From a virus, in the IMG/VR virus record IMGVR_UViG_3300001460_005661, positions 15,384 to 61,366 of that record: a stretch of 45,983 nt of DNA; one strand, written 5' to 3'. The translations under genes were made by a program, and so were the position numbers. Shown here in pieces: positions 40,147-45,983 of the stretch. Below the pieces are notes generated by a model. That model saw nothing but the letters and a program-made list of their open reading frames with translations, was not told where the DNA came from and searched no databases. Position 1 is the stretch's first letter; every line of letters begins with the position of its first letter.

Positions 40147-41312
40147 TGAGAAAACTGTTTTATATGGGCCTAGAGCCTTACGAAGGCAGATACACATTAC
40201 AATTAGAAGAATGGAGTAGGCGTACATTTCAACGCAGAAACATTGACTGGGTAAGTGTACCTGGCACAACTATAGACAACACAAAGTCGATACAAGTTGG
40301 CCAGGTACTAGATGCCCATGGCAGAAGCTATTTCGCTATGTCGCAAATGATGAATCTTGTACAAATGATGCGTAACGGTGAAGTTACAGGTGAAGATATA
40401 GTTTTCTTTGAAGATATGTTTCAGCCTGGAATGGAGTCGTTACCTTATATTATGGACCAGATTCCAGTAGAAGAACGCCCACAAGTTTGGATACGTTGTT
40501 TAGCACAAGCAGTTGATCCAGATGACTTTGTACACGTTTGGGGTATGGGAAAATGGATGAGTTTGTATGAAGAAATGTGCAATGAATTTGTTACAGGCGT
40601 GTTGGCTAGTAACGAAGAAATGATTGCACATATGAAAATAGCAAACTGGAAAGCACCACTTTACAATATTAGCGGACTTGCTTTTGATAAAGTTGAAGTG
40701 CAACTTAGAGTAGGCAATATAATGCCTTGGAATGAACGCGAAAATAGAATAGTTTTTGCGGCACGATTTGATCAAGAAAAACAGCCTGACTTCTTTATGG
40801 ATCTAGCAGAAAAGCATGAATTTATAGATGGCATGAAATTTGCTATTGTGCAAGGTGGGCCGTTAAGAAGTAATAATCCAAAATACATCGAACGTGCAAG
40901 ACAATTAGAAGCTCGAGGTGTAATAGAAATTTATGAAAATCAAAAGAAAAACGATTATTATAATATTCTAAATAATAGTAAAGTACTATTTAATTGTGCT
41001 TTACAAGACTGGACAAGTAATACAGTAAGTGAAGCTGATGCATTAGGTTGTAATGTTTTGTTTCCTGCATATAGAAGTTTTCCTGAGATATTTGCAAATT
41101 GCCATGAACGTATGTATATTCCATGGAGTATTACAGATGCATTTAATAAATTAGGTCAATTGATACAATCTCCACATAGAGATATTGGAAAAATTAGTGA
41201 TTGGACTAGTGCTACTATTGACAGATATATTGATATAATGCAAGGCGATGGCGAACAATGGCGCAGAGATACAAATCGTTATAGAGATCACGTAGCGGAG
41301 ACAAAATATTGA
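40146..41312 (+). CDS. GT-B glycosyltransferase (GT1/GT4-like)
   Basis: 388 residues from ATG 40146 (AAGGAAGG upstream). The N-terminal half is a Rossmann-like domain (IVFFEDMFQPGMESL). The C-terminal half has the glycosyltransferase signature order: RIVFAARFDQEKQPDFFMDL, KFAIVQGGP, VIEIYENQKKNDYYNILNNS and NTVSEADALGCNVLFPAYRS, where the Glu of SEA contacts the nucleotide-sugar. It transfers a sugar from an NDP-sugar to an unknown acceptor (modified DNA base, host surface glycan or virion protein). The epimerase gene follows with a four-base overlap and probably supplies its donor. Confidence 0.75.
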   Translation: MRKLFYMGLEPYEGRYTLQLEEWSRRTFQRRNIDWVSVPGTTIDNTKSIQVGQVLDAHGRSYFAMSQMMNLVQMMRNGEVTGEDIVFFEDMFQPGMESLPYIMDQIPVEERPQVWIRCLAQAVDPDDFVHVWGMGKWMSLYEEMCNEFVTGVLASNEEMIAHMKIANWKAPLYNISGLAFDKVEVQLRVGNIMPWNERENRIVFAARFDQEKQPDFFMDLAEKHEFIDGMKFAIVQGGPLRSNNPKYIERARQLEARGVIEIYENQKKNDYYNILNNSKVLFNCALQDWTSNTVSEADALGCNVLFPAYRSFPEIFANCHERMYIPWSITDAFNKLGQLIQSPHRDIGKISDWTSATIDRYIDIMQGDGEQWRRDTNRYRDHVAETKY

Positions 41313-42184
41313 AAGTTTTAGTCACAGGCTGTAATGGTTATATAGGTAGTCATGTTGTAAAATTACTTTCTCAACACGGACATACTGTTACAGGGTGGGA
41401 TATCAATATACACGGAGAATATAATAATGTAGAACATTATCTACACAAATATGAACTTACAGACGTAACAAGTGATGTAATACCTCACAAGAGTTATGAT
41501 GCAGTAGTGCATTTAGCAGGACGTAGCGTTGTTCCAGATAGTTTAAAAGAACCTACAGAATATTATCGTGTTAATGTTATGGGTACAGCAAATATGCTTA
41601 ATTGCATCGATACTAATCATTTCCTATTTGCTAGTACAAGTAGTGCTTGGGAAATGGCATCACCATATGCTAGAAGTAAAGTTGGTGCAGAAGACGTAAT
41701 TAAGGAAAAAGCAAATGGTTATACCATATTTAGATTCTTCAACGTTAGCGGCACTGACGGAGTCAACAGGCAGTTGGGCGATGCTACTCATCTTATCCGT
41801 GTTGCTTCTCTTGCTTCTACCGGAAGACTCCCAGAAATAAAAGTTTATGGAACAGATTATGATACTAGAGACGGTACGTGTATACGTGATTATATACACG
41901 TTGTTGATTTAGCAAATGCAATAGTAAAAGCAGTAGATTCAGGTCCACAAAATACGCCATACGAATGTTTAGGTAGTAATACTGGATTTTCTGTAAGAGA
42001 AGTTTTAGATACTATGCAAAAGGTAACAGGTAAAAAATTAAAAATTGTTGAGGCTCCTAGAAGAGAAGGAGATGCAGTTATAAGTATAGTAGATGATCTA
42101 TCTAATTTTGTTACTTTAACAAAAACAATTGAAGATATGTGTTTAGACCAGTATAATTTAGAAAGGAGTAAAAATGCATTCTAG
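41309..42184 (+). CDS. NAD-dependent NDP-sugar epimerase (GalE-like), TTG start
   Basis: 291 residues starting at TTG 41309, overlapping the glycosyltransferase stop (TTGA) with GCGGAG upstream. Rossmann motif TGCNGYIGSH (GxxGxxG), VHLAGRSVVPDSL, catalytic Tyr120-x3-Lys124 in SPYARSK, FRFFNVSG, and RDGTCIRDYIHVVDLA as in UDP-glucose 4-epimerases. Slightly shorter than GalE (about 330). Likely converts UDP-glucose to UDP-galactose or a related pair for the adjacent glycosyltransferase. Confidence 0.85.
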   Translation: MKVLVTGCNGYIGSHVVKLLSQHGHTVTGWDINIHGEYNNVEHYLHKYELTDVTSDVIPHKSYDAVVHLAGRSVVPDSLKEPTEYYRVNVMGTANMLNCIDTNHFLFASTSSAWEMASPYARSKVGAEDVIKEKANGYTIFRFFNVSGTDGVNRQLGDATHLIRVASLASTGRLPEIKVYGTDYDTRDGTCIRDYIHVVDLANAIVKAVDSGPQNTPYECLGSNTGFSVREVLDTMQKVTGKKLKIVEAPRREGDAVISIVDDLSNFVTLTKTIEDMCLDQYNLERSKNAF

Positions 42185-42455
42185 TGAATTAAAAGAACAG
42201 GATAATATCTATTGGATGGTATTACGTGCAGTTGAATACTTAGATGAAGGAGAATTTTTAGAAGGAATTATGTGGTTTGAAGATACTGCAAAACACGTTC
42301 TAAATGATATTGACGAATGGCCTGAGCGTCCTGAGATGCTTGATGATTGTCGAGAAATTCAAGAAATGATACAAAACGAAGATTGGCCAGGTGTTTTAGA
42401 AAATATGGAAAAAATACGTGGCCATATGGAAGCATTAGGATATTACGATGACTAA
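42174..42455 (+). CDS. Small acidic hypothetical protein
   Basis: 93 residues, very acidic (many Glu/Asp) and helical: YWMVLRAVEYLDEGEFLEGI, MLDDCREIQEMIQNEDWPGV, ENMEKIRGHMEALGYYDD. A strong AAAGGAG precedes the ATG. Overlaps the epimerase by 11 bases and the next gene by eight. Acidic composition might suggest DNA mimicry, but that is speculation. No family recognised. Confidence 0.55.
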   Translation: MHSSELKEQDNIYWMVLRAVEYLDEGEFLEGIMWFEDTAKHVLNDIDEWPERPEMLDDCREIQEMIQNEDWPGVLENMEKIRGHMEALGYYDD

Positions 42456-42822
42456 GTCAATGGCTCCAGATGAAAGTGGATTTGGTTGGTATGAACTTGA
42501 TAATGGAACAATTACTATAACTACTGAAGACACACACAATTATAGTTTTAGTAATGATGAAGTAATCAATGTATCCTTAGATTCAGATACAACATTCAGT
42601 ACAAATGATACAACTACCGTAACAGGCGATTACAATCCTCACTATGATATAAATATTAATTCATTGCCTAAAGAAGAATTTGTAGATATATTGCCCAATA
42701 TTAAAAAAGTAAATGAAATGTGTAAAAATTATCCAGCACTTGATAAAGTTTACGAGCAATTCAAAACAATATATCATATGGTTCATCAAGATTATACAGG
42801 AAAGAAAAAAGCAAAAGGTTAA
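42448..42822 (+). CDS. Hypothetical protein
   Basis: 124 residues. The N-terminal 65 residues are beta-like and Thr/Asp-rich (WYELDNGTITITTEDTHNYS, DSDTTFSTNDTTTVTGDYNP); the rest is helical (FVDILPNIKKVNEMCKNYPA) ending in a basic tail (TGKKKAKG). No known domain. Coupled to its neighbours by an eight-base overlap upstream. Confidence 0.5.
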   Translation: MTKSMAPDESGFGWYELDNGTITITTEDTHNYSFSNDEVINVSLDSDTTFSTNDTTTVTGDYNPHYDININSLPKEEFVDILPNIKKVNEMCKNYPALDKVYEQFKTIYHMVHQDYTGKKKAKG

Positions 42823-42825
42823 TTT

Positions 42826-43071
42826 ATGCATCATACTATTGAAGATTTAATTAGTAGAATAAATGTAATGCACGAAAAAGCAATTCTGCTTCATAGAACT
42901 AGAAACCAATACAGTAAATTGGCTAATAAAGATTACGATTTACTTGCCTGCAAAGAGCTTGTAAATGATATACAAGCACTAGCATTATCAATTGCTCACG
43001 ATAGAGGCAATCCTGATGAAATTAAAACAGAAATGGAATATAAAAATTATGATAAAGAAACATTATTATAG
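42826..43071 (+). CDS. Small helical hypothetical protein
   Basis: 81 residues, predicted mostly helical (IEDLISRINVMHEKAILLHR, YDLLACKELVNDIQALALSI), with four His and no motif. It starts three bases after the previous stop. Its 3' end overlaps the phosphoribosyltransferase start by 23 bases. Confidence 0.5.
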   Translation: MHHTIEDLISRINVMHEKAILLHRTRNQYSKLANKDYDLLACKELVNDIQALALSIAHDRGNPDEIKTEMEYKNYDKETLL

Positions 43072-43597
43072 TTGGCAAGATATTGAAACAATGTGTACAA
43101 ACATTGTAAAACAAATGTATAAGACCTCATGGAAGCCGGATTATATAGTTGGAATTACAAGAGGTGGCAATGTTCCTGCTACCATTATTAGCAACATGAC
43201 AGGCATACGTTGTGAAGCACTCAAAGTAAGTTTACGTGATGACGATAGAGATAGCGAAAGTAACTTTTGGATGGCAGAAGATGCATTTGGCTATGTTAAA
43301 AAATATGCTACAGAAGAAGGCACAAGTAATCCTAAAGCACGTAAGCAAATACTTGTTGTTGATGATATTAACGATACTGGGGCAACATTTAATTGGATCA
43401 AACAAGACTGGCAAGCAAGTTGTTTGCCTAACAGCGAAGCGTGGGAAGATATTTGGCAAGAAAATGTTCGTTTTGCAGTGCTGACTGAAAATACTGCAAG
43501 TGAGTTTGGTAGCGTAGACTATCTTGTGCATGAAGTAAACAAAACAGACGAAGATGTTTGGCTAGTTTATCCATGGGAAAATGTAGGAGAATATTAA
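43049..43597 (+). CDS. Type I phosphoribosyltransferase
   Basis: 182 residues from ATG 43049; an earlier in-frame ATG at 43016 is possible and neither site is strong. YIVGITRGGNVPATIISNMT is the N-terminal PRTase segment with the RGG pyrophosphate loop, and ILVVDDINDTGAT is the PRPP-binding motif. WLVYPWEN at the end is typical of xanthine/hypoxanthine-type PRTases. It probably salvages a purine or related base to its nucleotide; the base is unknown. In the context of FolE and a TGT-like protein, salvage of guanine or a deazaguanine is worth testing. Confidence 0.8.
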   Translation: MIKKHYYSWQDIETMCTNIVKQMYKTSWKPDYIVGITRGGNVPATIISNMTGIRCEALKVSLRDDDRDSESNFWMAEDAFGYVKKYATEEGTSNPKARKQILVVDDINDTGATFNWIKQDWQASCLPNSEAWEDIWQENVRFAVLTENTASEFGSVDYLVHEVNKTDEDVWLVYPWENVGEY

Positions 43598-43914
43598 TGC
43601 TTGTTTTTATTATTGGATATTTAATAATGTTTTTTAATGAAGGATTTGTGATAATGCGTCACGTAAGTCCTTGGTTTGCAAAAAAACGGATGTTATTACA
43701 TTTACGATTTGGTAGAGAACGAATAAAACGTATCCACGGACTAACTGATTGGTCATGGATAATTTTGTTAACATTAGGAATATATTTAGATTTTGACAAT
43801 TGGAAAGTGTACGCAGTGCTTGTGTTTGCTTTCTGGATCATTGTAGCAGTAGGAGTTTATCTTCCTATGCTATATAGAAAAATAAGAAAACAGCCAACAG
43901 GATATGTAAAATGA
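43597..43914 (+). CDS. Small membrane protein
   Basis: 105 residues from ATG 43597 (AGGAG at 43585-43589), overlapping the PRTase stop by one base. Hydrophobic helices at about 1-18, 49-63 and 70-90, a basic loop (AKKRMLLHLRFGRERIKRIH) and a basic C-terminus. No family recognised. Overlaps the heme oxygenase start by four bases. Confidence 0.5.
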   Translation: MLVFIIGYLIMFFNEGFVIMRHVSPWFAKKRMLLHLRFGRERIKRIHGLTDWSWIILLTLGIYLDFDNWKVYAVLVFAFWIIVAVGVYLPMLYRKIRKQPTGYVK

Positions 43915-44444
43915 GCAAATTAAAAGAACTTACTTGGGAAAATCACAAAAAAGCAGAACGCAAAGCGATTGCTAAAAAGCTAATAAAAGGCATGGAACCT
44001 AGAGAATACCATACTTTCCTTTATAATCAATATGTCAACTATGCGGCATTAGAAAGTGTTGCTAGAGAAGCAGGCGTGCTTGAAGGTATTGAAACTATAT
44101 GTAGAGCATCAGGATTTCTTAAGGATATGCAAGAACTAGAAGATACACACGGAATTGAAAGAGATGCAGAAGTTTTAGTTGATGTTATACCAGAGTATGT
44201 TGATTATGTTACTAAACTTGATAACGAAGGATTATTAGCACACATTTATGTTCGACACTTTGGTGAACTACATGGCGGACAAATGATTAAAAAACGTGCT
44301 CCAGGTAGCGGTACTGTTTATGATTTTGAAGATCCTAAAAAAATTATCAGCGATGTTCGTGAAAAACTACATGACGGAATGGCACCAGAAGCTAATGTGT
44401 GTTTTGAATTTGCAATGAAAATGTTTGAACAATTAGAGGCATAA
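43911..44444 (+). CDS. Heme oxygenase-like protein
   Basis: 177 residues, slightly shorter than HO-1-type enzymes (200-240). His12 in WENHKKAERKA matches the proximal heme ligand (THxxAE), and AHIYVRHFGELHGGQMIKKR matches the distal helix (YxRYLGDLSGGQ), with HGG for SGG. HO cleaves heme to biliverdin, CO and iron using ferredoxin electrons. Marine cyanophages carry ho1 for bilin synthesis; in a non-photosynthetic host, iron release or heme turnover is more likely. The ferredoxin at 11109 is a possible electron source. Confidence 0.75.
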   Translation: MSKLKELTWENHKKAERKAIAKKLIKGMEPREYHTFLYNQYVNYAALESVAREAGVLEGIETICRASGFLKDMQELEDTHGIERDAEVLVDVIPEYVDYVTKLDNEGLLAHIYVRHFGELHGGQMIKKRAPGSGTVYDFEDPKKIISDVREKLHDGMAPEANVCFEFAMKMFEQLEA

Positions 44445-44445
44445 A

Positions 44446-44712
44446 ATGATTATCGACTGGCAAGTTAGAGATATCGTAAATGAAATAAATAAAATTAGTC
44501 GAGCCGCAAACGATCCATACATGGACGGATTCAATACATGGGGAGCAAAACAAGATTTGTATCAAATCTTATGGCACGTTGAGTCACAATTAAAAAAATG
44601 TAGTACGTATGCTGGTGAAGACGATTATGTGAAAGAACATGAAAAAAGATTAACATTTGAAGCACTAGGAGGGAAAAATGGGTTGCGGATGCAGAAGATC
44701 ACCAACAGGTAA
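44446..44712 (+). CDS. Small conserved phage protein
   Basis: 88 residues, one base after the heme oxygenase stop. DPYMDGFNTWGAKQDLYQIL, then LKKCSTYAGEDDYVKEHEKR is a pattern recurring in T4-like marine phages. Helical, no catalytic motif. Its last 35 bases overlap the next microprotein gene in another frame. Confidence 0.55.
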   Translation: MIIDWQVRDIVNEINKISRAANDPYMDGFNTWGAKQDLYQILWHVESQLKKCSTYAGEDDYVKEHEKRLTFEALGGKNGLRMQKITNR

Positions 44713-44791
44713 GTGTATTGGTTGGCATAATCTGTCAGAAGAACAGTATCAAATAAAAAAAATTGAATATGAAGAAAGACAAAAACAATAA
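44678..44791 (+). CDS. Cysteine-containing microprotein
   Basis: 37 residues: GCGCRRSPTGKCIGWHNLSE followed by a charged helix (EQYQIKKIEYEERQKQ). Cys3, Cys5, Cys13 and His17 could bind one metal ion. An AGGAGGG ribosome-binding site lies just upstream, the strongest in this neighbourhood, which supports translation although the start is inside the preceding gene. The pattern resembles other marine phage microproteins. Confidence 0.5.
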   Translation: MGCGCRRSPTGKCIGWHNLSEEQYQIKKIEYEERQKQ

Positions 44792-45089
44792 AATGTCTAT
44801 TGCAGAACAGTACCCTGATGGGTATAGTATAGAATGGCGAAAATTAGACGACCAAGTTTACATTAATAAGGAGAAAAAAATGAAACCAGGCGAAGCAATT
44901 ATACTAGCGGCAAAAGCACAAGCTGAAGGAGAAATAGCAGTGCATAAAGCAAATATTATGGTTTATCAAACTATGCCAGCTGGAATCGGCGAACATTCTG
45001 ATGTTACCGAAGCTGTTATAGAAGAACTAGATAAAATGGCCGCGGCCGCAGATAGATTAGAAATGATAGAAAAATATTTTAGTTCTTGA
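44769..45089 (+). CDS. Conserved small phage protein with a strong internal start at 44880
   Basis: 106 residues from ATG 44769 (other in-frame starts: ATG 44793 and ATG 44880). The ATG at 44880 has AAGGAG at 44868-44873, by far the best site, and the 69-residue product MKPGEAIILAAKAQAEGEIA...IGEHSDVTEAVIEELDKM resembles a conserved marine phage protein by itself. The upstream stretch (YPDGYSIEWRKLDDQVYINK) is also open and protein-like, so either an N-terminal extension or a former separate gene has joined it. The Ala run near residue 92 is written GCC GCG GCC GCA. Confidence 0.55.
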   Translation: MKKDKNNKMSIAEQYPDGYSIEWRKLDDQVYINKEKKMKPGEAIILAAKAQAEGEIAVHKANIMVYQTMPAGIGEHSDVTEAVIEELDKMAAAADRLEMIEKYFSS

Positions 45090-45114
45090 CAAAAGATCTA
45101 AATAATGTTACTAT
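45086..45114 (+). promoter_or_regulatory. Sigma70-like promoter with extended -10, and leader of folE
   Basis: TTGACA at 45086-45091, 17-base spacer, TACTAT at 45109-45114 preceded by TGT. The -10 lies in a small palindrome (TGTTA CTA TAACA, 45106-45118). The leader has a five-pair hairpin (AAGAC 45124-45128 with GTCTT 45135-45139) and CGGAG before the ATG at 45157. Confidence 0.6.
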
Positions 45115-45156
45115 AACAACTATAAGACATCCTCGTCTTTAACTCGGAGAAAAAAT

Positions 45157-45888
45157 ATGACAAATACAATAGAAGGACTGGATACAGATAATGTAGATCC
45201 GGTAAAAGTTAGCGAAGTGGTACGTGAAAGACTTCGTAAAAATAATGTTCGCTTTTTTGCAAATGATAATATTAGTGAACACGTTAGTGAATTTGAATTA
45301 CAAGAAATACAAAATGAACTAAGTTATAAGTTTCAAGATGTACTCGAAACATTAATTATTGATACAGACAATGATCCTAATAGTGAAGGTACTGCAAAGC
45401 GTCTTGCTAAAATGTATATAAACGAACTTATGAGCGGGCGTTACTTTCCGCAACCTAAGGCTACAGCATTTCCTAATGATAACGAAGATCGTTATGAAGG
45501 TATGTTAGTTGTAAGAAGTGAACTTAAGAGTGTATGTTCACATCATCATCAGCCAGTAGCAGGTATTGCGTACATTGGTATTATTGCCGCAGATAAACTG
45601 ATAGGCTTGAGTAAGTATACACGTATTGCACAATGGTGTGCTAGACGTGGTACACTACAAGAAGAACTTGCAGGTGATATTGCAAAGCAAATTATAGCGG
45701 CAACTGATGCAAATGATGTCGGTGTTTATATTCAAGCAACACACGGTTGTTGTGAAAATAGAGGCATAATGGCACATAGTAGTCTAACACAAACAAGTGT
45801 GCTTAAAGGTGCATTTAAGGACGATGCAAGTACAAAGAAAGAGTTCTTTGATAATATCAAACTACAGCAAGAGTTTGCACCAAGATGA
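45157..45888 (+). CDS. folE: GTP cyclohydrolase I (FolE)
   Basis: 243 residues (E. coli FolE 222). Zinc ligands and active site in SVCSHHHQPVAGIAYIG (Cys near residue 127 and His) and THGCCENRG (Cys near 197); TAKRLAKMYINELMSG, KLIGLSKYTRIAQWCARR and LQEELAGDIAKQI complete the family signature. It converts GTP to dihydroneopterin triphosphate, the first step of both folate and 7-deazaguanine (preQ0/queuosine) synthesis. It has its own sigma70-like promoter, and a flavodoxin gene overlaps its stop by four bases. Confidence 0.95.
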   Translation: MTNTIEGLDTDNVDPVKVSEVVRERLRKNNVRFFANDNISEHVSEFELQEIQNELSYKFQDVLETLIIDTDNDPNSEGTAKRLAKMYINELMSGRYFPQPKATAFPNDNEDRYEGMLVVRSELKSVCSHHHQPVAGIAYIGIIAADKLIGLSKYTRIAQWCARRGTLQEELAGDIAKQIIAATDANDVGVYIQATHGCCENRGIMAHSSLTQTSVLKGAFKDDASTKKEFFDNIKLQQEFAPR

Positions 45889-45983
45889 GAATAGGTCTTA
45901 TGTTTGGATCAACAACTTCAAATAGTGAACGTACTGCGGAAACTATTTGGAATACTATGCAAGAAACTGAACTACACGATATT
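45885..45983 (+). CDS. Flavodoxin (3' truncated by window edge)
   Basis: Thirty-three residues are visible, starting with an ATGA overlap on folE. RIGLMFGSTTSNSERTAE is the N-terminal strand and FMN phosphate-binding loop (G-S-T-T-S-N-S/T) of flavodoxins, followed by helix 1. Flavodoxins donate electrons to radical-SAM enzymes such as QueE, so the position next to folE is suggestive. The remainder lies outside the window. Confidence 0.75.
   Translation, partial: MRIGLMFGSTTSNSERTAETIWNTMQETELHDI

Noticed and set aside
16161-45049. Three GCGGCCGC octamers as cloning-linker contamination
   Set aside because: All three lie in frame within Ala runs of different genes and fit the general GCG/GCC rule for Ala-Ala pairs, so they are explained by GCWGC avoidance.
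1-45983. tRNA genes, CRISPR arrays, insertion sequences, inteins or introns
   Set aside because: I looked for cloverleaf signatures, regularly spaced repeats, transposases and interruptions of the polymerase or other conserved genes and saw none.

Overview
The window is an uninterrupted stretch of an AT-rich (roughly one third G+C by eye) tailed-phage genome of the T4-like marine myovirus type. It carries T4-type replication genes: family B DNA polymerase (gp43), clamp loader ATPase (gp44), sliding clamp (gp45) and DsbA. Alongside are genes common in marine T4-like phages: a large virion protein with Ig-like and cupredoxin domains, a GroES-like cochaperonin, PhoH, ThyX, MazG-like proteins, peptide deformylase and heme oxygenase. 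No photosystem gene is seen. A 7Fe ferredoxin and a Bax-inhibitor-1 protein look alphaproteobacterial, so a SAR11 or related marine alphaproteobacterial host is more likely than a cyanobacterium. That host call is inference. Genes are packed head to tail with 1-26 bp overlaps. Only phoH is on the minus strand. I see no tRNA, CRISPR array or insertion sequence, and no gene-free stretch over 300 bases.

Layout: 1-6.6 kb holds virion protein genes and a small protein with a DNA polymerase III alpha-like motif. 6.6-12.7 kb is an accessory and replication block: GroES-like, two MazG-like proteins, Bax inhibitor, DexA-like exonuclease, a minimal MBD4-like DNA glycosylase, small membrane proteins, gp44, ferredoxin and ThyX. 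phoH (12.7-13.5 kb) lies opposite, with a leader hairpin. 13.6-17.4 kb has two conserved unknown proteins, a zinc microprotein and a lysis cassette (GH19 endolysin, overlapping inner and outer spanin candidates, holin-like proteins). 17.4-20.9 kb is a proteostasis block (DnaJ, peptide deformylase, ClpA). 20.9-30.9 kb holds probable virion or assembly proteins and a CCA-adding enzyme fused to a HAD nucleotidase. 30.9-36.8 kb has DsbA, DNA polymerase, sugar-nucleotide genes and the sliding clamp. 36.8-46 kb has a tRNA-guanine-transglycosylase-like protein, a QueD-like candidate, a glycosyltransferase and epimerase, a phosphoribosyltransferase, heme oxygenase, FolE and a truncated flavodoxin.

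Regulation looks two-tiered. Sigma70-like promoters precede the exonuclease, dsbA, DNA polymerase, clamp and folE. ATAAATA boxes resembling the T4 late promoter precede virion, lysis and assembly genes.

The strongest unexplained signals are: (i) apparent complete absence of GCWGC, with every Ala-Ala pair I checked written GCG-GCN or GCC-GCN; (ii) a possible 7-deazaguanine DNA modification pathway (TGT/DpdA-like protein, QueD-like candidate, FolE, flavodoxin); (iii) a 17-bp inverted repeat wrapped around an early promoter, which could switch exonuclease translation according to transcript origin; and (iv) the MBD4-like glycosylase and the CCA enzyme-HAD fusion.
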